From Wolbachia endosymbiont of Ctenocephalides felis wCfeT (GTDB lineage Bacteria > Pseudomonadota > Alphaproteobacteria > Rickettsiales > Anaplasmataceae), in NCBI RefSeq assembly GCF_012277295.1, contig NZ_CP051156.1, positions 1 through 64,000 on the forward strand: DNA of 64,000 bases, read 5' to 3'. The notes under the pieces were generated by a model that was not told the DNA's origin, searched no databases, and saw only the letters and a list, made by a program, of their open reading frames with translations. Below, one piece after another: positions 50,306-60,768 of this stretch (positions within the stretch are counted from its first letter, which is position 1; each line of letters starts with the position of its first letter). Made by a program: the position numbers and the translations under genes.

Positions 50306-52150
50306 ATGAGAACTCATACGTGCAATGAACTTAAAAAAAGCGATGTCAAAAAAGAAGTAGTTCTCTCTGGGTGGCTATACCGTAAGCGTGATCATGGCAA
50401 TCTCATTTTTGTAGATTTGCGTGATTTTTACGGAATTACTCAGCTGGTATTTAATAATGATAAAAGCTTCTTTGATCAGGTTGCAAATTTAAAGTTAGAA
50501 AGTGTGATCACTATTAAAGGGGTGGTAGAAGCAAGAACTGCGGAAACAGTGAATAATTCTATTGCAACTGGGGAAATTGAAGTGGTGGTAAGTAGTCTTC
50601 ATGTTGAATCAGAGGTTGAGTTTCATCACAGTGAAGAAATAGCAAAGGAGGAAAGAAGCATATTGGCAAGCATTGCCGGTGAGCAAGAATATCCGGAAAA
50701 TATGAGGTTTAAATACCGCTTTCTTGACTTAAGGCGGGAAAAAGCGCGCAGTAATGTTATCTTGCGCTCGCAGATTGTTGCAGAGTTACGAAGATTAATG
50801 ATAGAACAAGGGTTTTTGGAAATTCAAACTCCAATACTCACTGCTTCGTCGCCAGAGGGTGCACGTGATTATTTAGTACCAAGCAGGTTAAATCCAGGAA
50901 AATTCTATGCTTTGCCGCAAGCTCCACAGATTTTCAAGCAATTACTCATGGTTTCAGGATTTGATAAATACTTTCAAATTGCTCCATGTTTCCGTGATGA
51001 AGATGCAAGGGCTGATCGCTCTCCTGGGGAGTTTTATCAGCTGGATATGGAAATGTCCTTTGTCACTCAAGAAGACATTTTTCAGATTATTGAATCTACC
51101 TTATATAGTGTATTTGCTAAATTTTCTCAAAAATTGGTTGATAAAAATTTTCCGCACATTACTTACAAAGAGTCGATGCTCAAATATGGTTCTGATAAGC
51201 CAGATCTGCGCAATCCATTGTTAATCAGCGATGTTACAGAAATTTTCCGTAATTCAGAGTTTAACATCTTCAAAAGCAATATTGAACGTGGCATGGTAGT
51301 AAGAGCCATTCCTGCACCTCAAACAGCAGAAGAGCCACGCAGCTTTTTCGATAAAAAAATAGAACATGCACAAAAAGAGTTCGGTGCTAAAGGACTTGGC
51401 TATATAACATTTGATAAAGATGGGACTGCGAAAGGGCCAATTGCCAAGTTTCTTGATGATAATAGGCTCAATCAAATACGCGAGATAACTAGTGTGAAAC
51501 CAGGAGACAGTGTATTTTTTGCTTCTGATAAAGAAAATGAGGCAGCAACAATTGCAGGGAAAGTGCGTACTCTTTTAGGATTAGAATTAGGACTGATAGA
51601 CGACAATACTTTCAAATTCTGTTGGGTTATAGATTTTCCATATTTCGTATATGACGATAAAAGTAAAAAAATTGATTTCTTCCATAATCCATTTTCTATG
51701 CCACACGGCGGTATGAAAGATTTGGAAGAAAAAGACCCGCTGGACATTCTTGCTTATCAATATGATCTTGTCTGCAATGGAGTTGAGCTTTCAAGTGGAG
51801 CGATTCGTAATAATAAATTGGATATAATGTACAAAGCCTTTGCTATTGCAGGTTACAGTAAGGAAGAAGTCGATGCAAAATTTGGTGCGCTGGTACGTGC
51901 ATTTAGATTCGGTGTGCCACCGCACGGTGGAATAGCACCTGGAATAGACAGAATGGTTATGCTGATTGCCGACGAACCAAACATTCGTGAAGTAATTTGT
52001 TTCCCGATGAACCAACAAGGTGAAGATGTTCTAATGGGTGCTCCGTCCAAAGTGGATGATAAACACCTACGAGAATTGTTTTTGCAGACTTTAGCAGAGA
52101 CGGGCAAAGCTGATCTTATCAAGAAAAAGTGTGAAAGCAATTTGAAGTAA
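50306..52150 (+). CDS. aspS: Aspartyl-tRNA synthetase
   Basis: The start at 50306 ([20 protein letters not shown]) is chosen because it matches the family N-terminus; the frame is open 19 codons earlier. The 614-residue class II synthetase shows the OB-fold anticodon domain ([21 protein letters not shown]), motif 1 region ([13 protein letters not shown] [14 protein letters not shown]), motif 2 [19 protein letters not shown], the bacterial GAD insert (about 300-420), and motif 3 [11 protein letters not shown]. It charges tRNA-Asp; alphaproteobacterial enzymes are often non-discriminating and pair with GatCAB. Confidence 0.96.
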   Translation: MRTHTCNELKKSDVKKEVVLSGWLYRKRDHGNLIFVDLRDFYGITQLVFNNDKSFFDQVANLKLESVITIKGVVEARTAETVNNSIATGEIEVVVSSLHVESEVEFHHSEEIAKEERSILASIAGEQEYPENMRFKYRFLDLRREKARSNVILRSQIVAELRRLMIEQGFLEIQTPILTASSPEGARDYLVPSRLNPGKFYALPQAPQIFKQLLMVSGFDKYFQIAPCFRDEDARADRSPGEFYQLDMEMSFVTQEDIFQIIESTLYSVFAKFSQKLVDKNFPHITYKESMLKYGSDKPDLRNPLLISDVTEIFRNSEFNIFKSNIERGMVVRAIPAPQTAEEPRSFFDKKIEHAQKEFGAKGLGYITFDKDGTAKGPIAKFLDDNRLNQIREITSVKPGDSVFFASDKENEAATIAGKVRTLLGLELGLIDDNTFKFCWVIDFPYFVYDDKSKKIDFFHNPFSMPHGGMKDLEEKDPLDILAYQYDLVCNGVELSSGAIRNNKLDIMYKAFAIAGYSKEEVDAKFGALVRAFRFGVPPHGGIAPGIDRMVMLIADEPNIREVICFPMNQQGEDVLMGAPSKVDDKHLRELFLQTLAETGKADLIKKKCESNLK

Positions 52151-52226
52151 AATAAAAAGTTATTTAGAAAGTGCTATAGCATAATACTGGGTATCAGGAT
52201 ACCAAAAACTACAAAGCAACCATTAA

Positions 52227-53687
52227 GTATCCATTCAGCCGGGCGGTAAAATAAAGAGTAGACAAGGAATGCTAAAAAGGTAAACTAGAGTGGCTATGAG
52301 GTAATATGGTTGATCTTTTAGAATTTTGCGAAAGTTTAAGCAGACTATAGAAAAGTTAGAAACAAAAATAGAAGAGCTTAAAGCAGAAAATAAAGCGCTA
52401 AGGATCGAAAACGCTGAGTTAAAAGAAAGGCTTGGCTTAAGTTCAAAAAATTCATCTATACCAAGCTCCAAAGAATTATATAAGATGAGGGAAAATAAGC
52501 CAAAAAGTGACAGGAAAGTAGGAGCACAGGTTGGACATAAAGGCAGTTACCGCCCTAAAATGGAGGCAGATGAGATGGTAAAAATAGAACTGCCCAATAC
52601 GTGTGAGTGCGGAGGAGAAATTGCGGTATCAAAAGATCCGTATACTCATCAAAAGGTCGATTTGCCGGAAATCAAGCCGTATGTAGTTGAATATCAACTA
52701 GAGCATGGACGTTGCAAAAGATGTGGAAAAAGAAAAAGTAGCAAGCTACAAGAAGGAGTAACTGCGGACACATTTGGTCCAAGAGTTAAGTCAGTAATTG
52801 CAGCATTAAGTGGATTTTACAAGAATTCGAAAAAAGAAGTGGCAAATATTATAAAGGACATTTTCAACCTGGATATCAGCGTCGGTAGTGTATCAAATAG
52901 CGAGGCTAGAGTGGCAGAAAAATGCCAAGAAGCATATGAGCAAATTGAGGAAGAGGTAAGCAAGAGCAAAATTTTACATATCGATGAAACTAGCCATTAC
53001 AACAAAGGTAAACAGGGCTGGTGCTGGATGTTTGCGAGCAAAATAGGAAGTGTGATCAAATTGACAGAGTCAAGAGGGATGAAAGTCCTGGAAAATAGTA
53101 AATTTGGAAAGAATAACAACCTAGTAGTGACCGACAGATATGCAGCTTACAACTACTTTTCCAGCAAGAAAAGGCAGGTCTGTTGGGCACATTTAGCAAG
53201 AGATTTTGAAAGGTTGTCTCATAGTTGGAATAGCGAAGTGAAAGTTTTGGGGTATTATTTAAGGAATGTTGCTACTGAATTATTTGCATTGAAAAAAGCT
53301 CTGTTAAAGGATGAAATAGACACATTAAGGTTCATAAGAAGAGCAAGAAAATTACGCAAGCGAACGAGATATTACTTAAAGAATATATCAAATTTACCCG
53401 AGGCAATTGGAGCGTCTCGAGTAGCAAAAAATATCATGAAATCGGATCTGATGATGTGGAAATTTTTGGACGATCCAGAAAATATTCCACTGACAAACAA
53501 CTATGCTGAGCGACAGATTCGGCATTACGTTGTTTACCGAAAAGTTTCATATTTTACACAATCGAAACGGGGAAATATGTTTCTTGAGAGGATAATTTCA
53601 TTGTACTTGACTTGGAGGCAAAAGAAGTTAAATCCTTTTCAAAACCTACTGGCTATTGCTTCTTAAGCCATACCCCTGAATGGATAC
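52227..53687 (+). mobile_element. IS66-family element, copy G, inserted at the 3' end of cifB
   Basis: This 1461-bp element has intact GTATCCATTCAG ends. The flanks (ACCATTAA left, AACAGGGG right) show no duplication. The right end carries the CCCCTGAATGG variant also seen at 31650. It truncates cifB and abuts the aspS 3' region. Confidence 0.94.
52326..53666 (+). CDS. IS66 transposase, copy G (short N-terminus)
   Basis: The 446-codon frame starts at a TTG (MRKFKQTIEK). All three catalytic segments are intact, including NNYAERQIR. It differs from copy F by only a few residues. It runs toward cifB, the two genes being convergent. Confidence 0.88.
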   Translation: MRKFKQTIEKLETKIEELKAENKALRIENAELKERLGLSSKNSSIPSSKELYKMRENKPKSDRKVGAQVGHKGSYRPKMEADEMVKIELPNTCECGGEIAVSKDPYTHQKVDLPEIKPYVVEYQLEHGRCKRCGKRKSSKLQEGVTADTFGPRVKSVIAALSGFYKNSKKEVANIIKDIFNLDISVGSVSNSEARVAEKCQEAYEQIEEEVSKSKILHIDETSHYNKGKQGWCWMFASKIGSVIKLTESRGMKVLENSKFGKNNNLVVTDRYAAYNYFSSKKRQVCWAHLARDFERLSHSWNSEVKVLGYYLRNVATELFALKKALLKDEIDTLRFIRRARKLRKRTRYYLKNISNLPEAIGASRVAKNIMKSDLMMWKFLDDPENIPLTNNYAERQIRHYVVYRKVSYFTQSKRGNMFLERIISLYLTWRQKKLNPFQNLLAIAS

Positions 53688-55819
53688 AACAGGGGACATT
53701 ACTTTCCTTTTGGTACCAGGAGATGGTTCGGTACTAGAAGGTGAGGTGATGTCAACAGATAATGATAATAGAGAAGTGCTAGGGGTAAGAGAGGTTTCTG
53801 AAAAGACCCCTGAATCACTTGAATTTGAACGGTCATGAAGCATATCTAAGTAACTTAGGCTTTTTTGAGCGATACCAACCTCCACAGTACATATAGCACT
53901 CTCTTTACAGAACACTACTGCAAAAGTGTGCAGCTGACTGTTTTCTCCAAATATGTACTTTAAATTTCCTTTATCTATATAACTTTTTAACTGACTCCGA
54001 GCATCCTCTTTACAGTCCTCAATTTTTTCCGCTTTTTCGCAAAATTTGCACTCAAATACCATTACTTGGTTAAGTTTCATCAGTAGATCAATTTCTCCTG
54101 CTTGTCCACTGGTTACCACTATATCTGCCACAATCTGTTCATCATCATTTATTTCTGCATTCATAAATAATCCTTTCAGAAAGAGCTGTAAGTTAGCTTC
54201 TGAGTGGATAAAATTACGGTAACTTGCTACTACATTTTCTAAATAGCCTGTTTTGCCACTTGACACCTCATTAATAAGATCTTCCATATGGACTTCATAT
54301 ATTTGATTAAGTGGTGGTTTTTTAGGAGAAGCGCCAGATTCTTGAGATGATGATGAATAGTAAATATAGTCATCATCTTTATTACTTTTTACTTCCCTAT
54401 CACTTCTAGCTCTTGTGGATGGAATGGTGTACTCTTCTTCTTTTTTAACAGTGACTTTTCCATCTAAAAAGATAATTTTATATAAAAACTCTTTTTTATT
54501 CCTGGTTATGTAAACCTTAATGTTGTAATTACTACAATCATCATCCTCACATTCTGGACTTGAAACATACTCATCTGTAGCTGGAAGTTTAGGAGATTCA
54601 TTACCACCCTTGTCTGTAAGTTCAATAATGCGTAGTTTCAACTTGTTGTCACCATCAACGATAACAAAATCTGTATTTCTCACTTTGTTTTTTTCTTCTA
54701 ACTGTGTCGCGATATGCTCGAGTTTATACTCATCATTCTGCCCACAACACTGCAATACCTGCCCTAAAACTAATGCCGTAAAAGATCCAGCATATTTACT
54801 TTTAGGATCACCTTCATTGTGATTGGATGGATTATCAGAATTACAGATTCCGATATTTTTTGTGTGGCACAGAAATTTTAATTCCTCTTGCACTTCTCCT
54901 TCTGATTTGTAGTCTATTAACGCGTTAATTAGGCCACGATGTCTGAATATCTCCTGTTCCTCTACTATTAAATCTTTACCTTTCTCTTGGTTAAAATTTA
55001 TGCCTACTAAATAAGTAGATTCAAACTTACCGAGAATATCTAAATAATAGTAACCCTTACTTTTTATTTGCTCTATAGCATCTTTTGCCGTCTTATTGCC
55101 TGCTTTACACTCTACGATTATTAAAACATCGTTGACTTTTAGAATTAGATCAGCAATTCCAAGCCCTGCATTAAACTCTATTAAGCATTGAATATTTGTA
55201 TTCGTCTTAAAAAAACCATAAGCGAGAACTTGATGTAATGCTTCTTTTACTTCCTGTAATTGGAGTACTTTTTTATATTCATTATTATTGAAAATTCCTG
55301 CTAAATTTCGAAACACTCCTGCGATCAACTTTTGTACGTCTTCTTTGTTTTTGTTACTTAGATTAAAGTTGGCTAATTGCAGCCTTTGATTAGGCTCCAG
55401 TTCTAAAACTATCTCACTGGATGATTCATCATATTCCCTCTCTTCATATCCTATAATTAGTGAAGCTATCTTTTCTTGTCGCAAAACTTGAAATTTAAGT
55501 TCACTAGCCTCTGCAAGGAATTTTTCATTATTTTCAATTCTAACTGATCGAAATATTGACTCGCACTCATTTTTATTTCCAATCCTTATGTTCAGGTGTA
55601 TGGCTTCCTGACCATTGCTTTTGTTAATAAATATTTTTACCACACTTAAGCTTTTAGCCAAACCAGTGCACGGAAATGTCAAAACTGCACCAAAGAAAAA
55701 ATAAGCCCAAAATTTGCAACTCTATTTGGTACCTCAGATACAATCTGTTTAAATTGCCTATTAAATTCCTCTTGATCTTCCCTATCTTTGCTGAGAAATA
55801 ACTCTATCAACTTACGCAT
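53688..55819 (-). pseudogene. cifB: Cytoplasmic incompatibility factor B homolog, dual PD-(D/E)XK nuclease type, damaged
   Basis: It starts at 55819 (MRKLIELFLSKDREDQEEFN), overlapping the cifA end by 13 bases. The first 46 codons lead to a TGA at 55679-55681; the main frame (665 codons, open from a TTG at 55682) then runs to the IS66 edge and picks up 13 IS residues. Two PD-(D/E)XK nuclease domains are visible: LGIADLILKV with VECKAG (Asp178, Glu191, Lys193 of the main frame, then QI and Tyr211), and GEIDLLMKLNQVMVFECKF (Asp532, Glu544, Lys546, then QLKSY). This two-nuclease layout downstream of cifA is the CifB plan. Retained catalytic residues suit the nuclease (CinB-like) types rather than CidB; no Ulp1 deubiquitinase is present before the truncation, though one could have been lost. 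CifB modifies sperm to cause embryo death unless CifA is in the egg. Confidence 0.82.
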
Positions 55820-57339
55820 TTGAAGCCTACACCACTTGTCACTTTATTATCTTCTAATGCTGTTTTGATTTTTTTATTTAACTCACCGCCGCCTTTGCCT
55901 GAGTTACCATCGCTTTCCCATTTTCTTTTCTTGCCTATCCCTATCTCCTTACAAAATAGATCTATGTAAAATGAGGCAACATAACGGTTTACAAGCCTAG
56001 TAAATTTCTCTGCATTACTATCTAACTCATCTGTTGATAAGCGACATGAAATTTTTTCTGTGTTGTTAAACCTTAGAGCCACATACCTGTTAACCAAGCA
56101 GAGGTTTATGAAATCTTCCAATGCATCCCACTCATCTTTTTTAGCTAAACTGTAGCAAATATCCTCACCTCTATCGGAAAAAATGAGTTTTTCTCTGAGC
56201 GACGTAAGCGTACTGCTCAAAACTAATTTTGCATTTCTGTAATCTTTTAATTCAAATAATTGGGATACTGCTTCTTCAATTTGCCATGCATTTATAGCAG
56301 ATTCTCTACCGGGCATTTTTTGCCAAGCATACTGAAATAACTCTCCATAAATCTCATGATTAATTAGAATCCTATCAGCTATAGATGATAGCAAATAGTA
56401 ATAATCTTCGTTTTCAAGAAAACTGAGTGCATGCTTTGCAGTGGGTTTAAAAAAGTGTTGATATGGAAAATTTAGAAAACCTTTTAATATATTATAATTT
56501 AGTTTTGTAGCATTATTGTGCAAAATCTTCACCTGCTGCTCTTCGCTTATTTGATTAAGAAAAAAACATAAGATACTGATATAGCAGCTTTTCGGAAAGC
56601 GTATATCCTTATCTAACCCTGATCCAGTTAAAGGCTTTTGTGCTGCAATTACTATGCACTTCTCTCTATTTTTTTCCTTTTCTTCAGGGGTTAATTTTGT
56701 CCAGAAATATCTTACAGCAACGCTATTTCCTTGCTCTATTGCAATATTTAAGCCGTACTCATTTATTGAACTATCTTTAATTATTTCCCCTGCCCGGTCA
56801 TTTATGTAATAGCTCCAAAAAATTGCTAAACGATCATACATCCTGCTCCTTTTCATTCTCTTTAAATGACTTGCCTCTTTACCTAATTGTTTCCATAAAT
56901 CAGGAATCATATCTTCAAAACAATGAATGCAAGCTATCTCATAGCGTTTTAAAACACTCAAACTCTCATAACTCACCAATTTCTTAGCTGTCTTTTCTGC
57001 GTCTATTGAACCTTGTGGTGTCCAGCATATGTTATTAAAAAATGCTGATTCACAATAATATTTGCCGTAGTATTTGGACCATTCCAGGATTTCTAAACTT
57101 ATCTGTCTACTAATACCTGATAGATCATCTTCCAAGGTTTGTGGTAGCTTTAGCCCCTTTATTCTTTCTTTTATTATCTTTTCTACTTCTTTCCACCGAT
57201 CATCAAAATCACCCTGCGAGTGATATTCAAATACCCTTAAGATTTGACCTTTTACAGGGTTCTGTGTAAACAAATTGATTGCTGCTACTATCAGTGCACT
57301 TTCCCGTAAATTCTCAGGTGGCACCAAATTATAATCCAT
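55807..57339 (-). CDS. cifA: Cytoplasmic incompatibility factor A homolog
   Basis: The 510-residue protein resembles CidA/CinA along its N-terminal half. YYCESAFFNNICW (about 94-106), LKRYEIACIHCFEDMIP (130-146), AIFWSYYINDRAGEI (172-186) and VRYFWTKLTPEEKEKN (209-224) line up, as I recall it, with the CidA segments around NVFQDEGCW, LRKYEMACSYCVVDKIH, FDFWIDRESGEL and EYFYNQLKEEDKEKK. CifA rescues CI from the egg and in some pairs helps cause it. The frame is intact, with a basic tail (GKKRKWE) that could act in nuclear targeting. It has a good promoter and a G-rich RBS (GGGGG), and its end overlaps the cifB start, suggesting coupled translation. Type assignment needs a phylogeny. Confidence 0.85.
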   Translation of the reverse strand: MDYNLVPPENLRESALIVAAINLFTQNPVKGQILRVFEYHSQGDFDDRWKEVEKIIKERIKGLKLPQTLEDDLSGISRQISLEILEWSKYYGKYYCESAFFNNICWTPQGSIDAEKTAKKLVSYESLSVLKRYEIACIHCFEDMIPDLWKQLGKEASHLKRMKRSRMYDRLAIFWSYYINDRAGEIIKDSSINEYGLNIAIEQGNSVAVRYFWTKLTPEEKEKNREKCIVIAAQKPLTGSGLDKDIRFPKSCYISILCFFLNQISEEQQVKILHNNATKLNYNILKGFLNFPYQHFFKPTAKHALSFLENEDYYYLLSSIADRILINHEIYGELFQYAWQKMPGRESAINAWQIEEAVSQLFELKDYRNAKLVLSSTLTSLREKLIFSDRGEDICYSLAKKDEWDALEDFINLCLVNRYVALRFNNTEKISCRLSTDELDSNAEKFTRLVNRYVASFYIDLFCKEIGIGKKRKWESDGNSGKGGGELNKKIKTALEDNKVTSGVGFKCVS

Positions 57340-57381
57340 ACACCCCCATTAAATTTTTAAAGCTATAGTAAAACACTCTAA

Positions 57382-57422
57382 AATATATGCTTATAATAGC
57401 ATATATTAGAAAGTCTTGGCAA
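57382..57422 (-). promoter_or_regulatory. Putative cifA promoter with hairpin
   Basis: On the minus strand TTGCCA (57417-57422), an 18-base spacer and TATTAT (57393-57398) form a plausible promoter about 55 bases before the cifA start. A perfect 9-bp inverted repeat (AATATATGC at 57382-57390, GCATATATT at 57399-57407) surrounds the -10 box. It could be an operator or the terminator of the upstream gene. Confidence 0.5.
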
Positions 57423-57441
57423 TATTTTAAATTGAGTTTTT

Positions 57442-57711
57442 TTAGAAAGAAATGCTCACATTTTTCATTAGAACTATAAAACTGGAAGTTACTGCCGCAG
57501 CTAATTCTATCTTACGCGTCACAATAAGCGATATTAACCCAGCTGAAAGTGCAGCTATTGGAATAAGCACTGTACCTATTCTTATATAGCCATAGCTACA
57601 AGATAACTCATCAAGTAACGTTGGACCAAATTCTCCCCCTAATATCCGATATTTTCTCCTGCTGGATAAAAACTTAATTACATTTTCTCTCCATTCATCT
57701 AAGTTATTCAT
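57442..57711 (-). CDS. Small two-helix membrane protein
   Basis: The 89-residue protein has a charged start (MNNLDEWRENVIKFLSSRRK) and two hydrophobic helices (about 43-63 and 68-85). It lies between an unrecognised large gene and cifA on the same strand, 34 bases from the large gene and about 100 from cifA. No family recognised. Confidence 0.6.
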   Translation of the reverse strand: MNNLDEWRENVIKFLSSRRKYRILGGEFGPTLLDELSCSYGYIRIGTVLIPIAALSAGLISLIVTRKIELAAAVTSSFIVLMKNVSISF

Positions 57712-57745
57712 GATTACATACCCATGCCAGCGCTTGCGCCTTGGC

Positions 57746-59904
57746 TCACGTTGACACTTTGTAAAACAGTATCCGGACTATCCCTGCTTGCCTCAATGCT
57801 TCTGCAAGCTTTTCAGCCCTTTGAGCATTCTGTTCTGCCCTTTGCTCTGCTTCTTGTCTTCCTTTAGATTCTTTCTCAGCTCTTTGATCAGATGCACGTT
57901 TTCCTTCTTCAGCTCTTTCAGTTCTTTGGTCAGCTATAGCTCTTTCGCCTTGTGCCTGTATTTTATCAAGTTCACTTATTCTCTTGCTAGTATTATATAT
58001 AAATTTTTCTAGTGTCTCATTATCAGGTGTACTTCGCCAACCATTGTCTCTGTCTTGACGCCTAACATCTCTCCACCTGTCACAACTAACTATCTTGTAC
58101 AGTTCTCGTACATCACTATTCTCCTCAATTTTCATTCTCTCTTTAATCTCTTCTATATACTCTTTTATCATTCCCTCACTTCCTATTGCTATAGAGTGTT
58201 GTGCTTTACATAAAAACTCTTTAATCTTTTCATCTATAACACTACATTCCTCTTCTGAACTTGCTTCATATTTATTAAAAAGAAATCGAATTGAATCGTA
58301 ACACTTGTACAATAAAAAATGCAGACCAAAATATCCCCATCCCCTAACGCGATTTAATCCTCCCTTTGATTTTAACTCCTCTATCTCGTTTATAAATTTC
58401 CTGATTTCTTTTAGTAACGCTTGCTGTTTTCTATTACCTTTTAACATGATATTGTTTTTACAGCTCTCTGTATAGCTTCCATCCCTATTAGGAAAACAGG
58501 ACAATAAACTTACATCCACATCTATATCTCCAAAATGTTTGTTAAAATTAAATAGTAAATTATGCACATCTATCATTATATTATGAAAAGATTTTTGCAT
58601 TAATTTCCGTAAGTTCCTATTTGCTTTTTCATCTGTAATACTACATGAAAATAAGGGAGCAGAATTGACTATTAGTACTTTGATTATATCAAAGTCAGGC
58701 TCTTGCTTCTTGATAGCGTTGATTAAAAAATCTCCAAATTTCTCATACTCAACCTCTTTCAACAGTGTAATAATTTTTTCTGCTACCTTTTTTGTATTGA
58801 AGTTCTCTTTTTCTATATCATGGTATAGTAAATTATTTGGATTTGTTCTTGCATAATCCAGATAGTTATACAGAAATGCCTTATACACATCTTCCACAAA
58901 TTTCTTATCAGTAAATTTACCATCGTTCATTCTTTCTATTACTTGATTTTTTATCTTATCATTTGTTGCAGCTAACCTATCACTTAAATCCTGCTTTTCT
59001 TTTATTATCTCTTCAATTTTAGCGACAAACCTTTCTATCTCTTGCAAATTACCTTCCACACAAGCTAAGGAGTCAATATTATCATATGTAATTTCCGTTA
59101 ATTTTAATGCTCCATTGGGAACTAACCTCAATCCAGCTACAATAACATTTGCTATGGTCCTAATCGGTAAGCTACGGCCTCTCACCTCAATGTTTTCTGG
59201 AATAGCATTTATAGCGTGATCAAGCAATCTGCCATTTTCGCCATCTATAGATTCTTCTATTCGACCAGCTATCTTACCTAAATAATATGAAGTTCTAGTA
59301 CTTATGTCACTTTGCTGCCATATTTCACTATTAACTTGTTTGTTTATTTCTTCAATTACGTCATCAACTTCTTCAGCTAAACTTAATGCTTCCGCAGATG
59401 ATATTGTACTTATTTGTTGAATTACATATTGAAGATCTCTGCTGCTACTCCGATTATTTAACAGGCTATGTGGTATATAAAATTTACGATAATCAATCTT
59501 TTGATTCGATTGCTCTACTATGGCATCTCTGCACTCAACTGCAGCATCTTTTATAGCAATTAACAAATCTTTCAGAAAATTCTGCTCTTTTTTATTTGAT
59601 TTGCTCGACTGGAATCTTGAATATTTTCCTTGTCATTGTCTTGTAAGAATTTCTTTCTCTCCTCTAGTAATTCCTTCTGTTCTTGCAAAATCTCTCCTTG
59701 CTTTTTAATAATACTTAAGAACAACTTTGCTTGGGTTATTCTTTCCATATTTAACCCTTTAGAGACAATAATACAATGTACTAGCCAATACTGCCAAAGC
59801 TGGCAATACTTTGATCCTAATAAAACTTGAACTAGCTTAGCATCTTTTGCATCTATTGCTGCATTAACTCTTTCTTCAAATGATTTATAAAAAAAACTTG
59901 GCAT
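57746..59904 (-). pseudogene. Large unrecognised accessory protein, frameshifted in an A6 run
   Basis: A 110-codon ORF (59572-59904) and a 606-codon ORF (57746-59566) lie end to end in different frames. The second frame is open upstream of its TTG start and reads KKEQNFLKDLLIAIKDAA, and the first ends just after NQIKK at the six-base A/T run 59588-59593. One base change there gives a single protein of about 720 residues. The N-terminus (VNAAIDAKDAKLVQVLLGSK) looks like one ankyrin-type helix pair, and the middle is all helical. The C-terminus is a charged coiled coil rich in Glu/Arg/Ala/Gln (for example QRAEQNAQRAEKLAEALRQA). It lies directly upstream of the cif pair on the same strand and may travel with it. 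Confidence 0.65.
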
Positions 59905-60147
59905 AACCCCCCTACATAAAGCCTACATATTATAGAAAATTATATACCATTACAACAAGAATATCTATTAGTATTTTATGTTAATTATATACTTTTTGAT
60001 TGAATAATATTTTCTAGTCTTACGCTAATAGATTGCATATAAAGCTATTTCATATATAACTTTACTACACTCTATACAGCATTTGCTTCAGTCATTTTTC
60101 ATTCATGAATGTTATTGATATACTAATAACATATTTAAATCATTAAT

Positions 60148-60699
60148 ATGTTACGTATCATTGCCGGCAAACATCGTGGAAGAAAGATAACCACAAGTAA
60201 GCAGTTAACTGCACGGCCAACTATGGGTGTTGTGCGAGAGGCGATATTCAATATTCTTTCATCGAGAAAATCCATTAACAATGCAAATGTATTGGATTTA
60301 TTTTGCGGTAGTGGTGCTTTATCATTTGAAGCACTTTCTCGTGGCGCTAAGCATGCATTTATGGTGGATTCAGATTATTACAATCTGCAATTGCCTAAAA
60401 AAACAGCAGAGATTTTTAGTGTTACAGATAATGTCACACTAATTTGTTGCAGTGCTGATAAGCTGCCACAGCCAACTTCGAAGTGTGATATAGTTTTTAT
60501 GGATCCGCCTTATAATAGCGGCATGATTGACTCAACCTTAGATGGATTAGTCAATGCTGGTTGGTTGAGTGATAATGCATTAATAATTCTGGAAATCAAA
60601 AAAGATGAGGATTTTCAATGCAGTGAGAATTTTAATGTAATTTTGGAGCGTATCTACGGTGTAGCAAAAATAGTCTTTCTTTCTCCATCAATTACTTAG
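60148..60699 (+). CDS. rsmD: 16S rRNA (guanine-966 N2)-methyltransferase
   Basis: The 183-residue protein is of RsmD length and pattern: MLRIIAGKHRGRKI, RPTMGVVREAIFNIL, the SAM-binding VLDLFCGSGALSFEALSRGA, and the catalytic DIVFMDPPYNSG (DPPY motif). It methylates G966 of 16S rRNA in the 30S head. It marks the return to core genes after the cif island; the 243 bases before it hold no other gene. Confidence 0.95.
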   Translation: MLRIIAGKHRGRKITTSKQLTARPTMGVVREAIFNILSSRKSINNANVLDLFCGSGALSFEALSRGAKHAFMVDSDYYNLQLPKKTAEIFSVTDNVTLICCSADKLPQPTSKCDIVFMDPPYNSGMIDSTLDGLVNAGWLSDNALIILEIKKDEDFQCSENFNVILERIYGVAKIVFLSPSIT

Positions 60700-60768
60700 A
60701 TGTACAGCCGCAGAGTGTAACATATAGAAAATTACCGCAGAAAAAGGAACTATGGGACTGTATAGAGT

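Noticed and set aside
52190..52203. GGTATC-AG-GATACC palindrome after aspS
   Set aside because: It is short and looks a little like an IS66 end, but lacks the CATTCAG continuation; too weak to call a terminator or IS remnant.
53688..57339. A restriction-modification or toxin-antitoxin reading of the two-nuclease gene and its partner
   Set aside because: No methyltransferase or small antitoxin is present. The upstream gene matches CifA segments, so the CI factor explanation is better.
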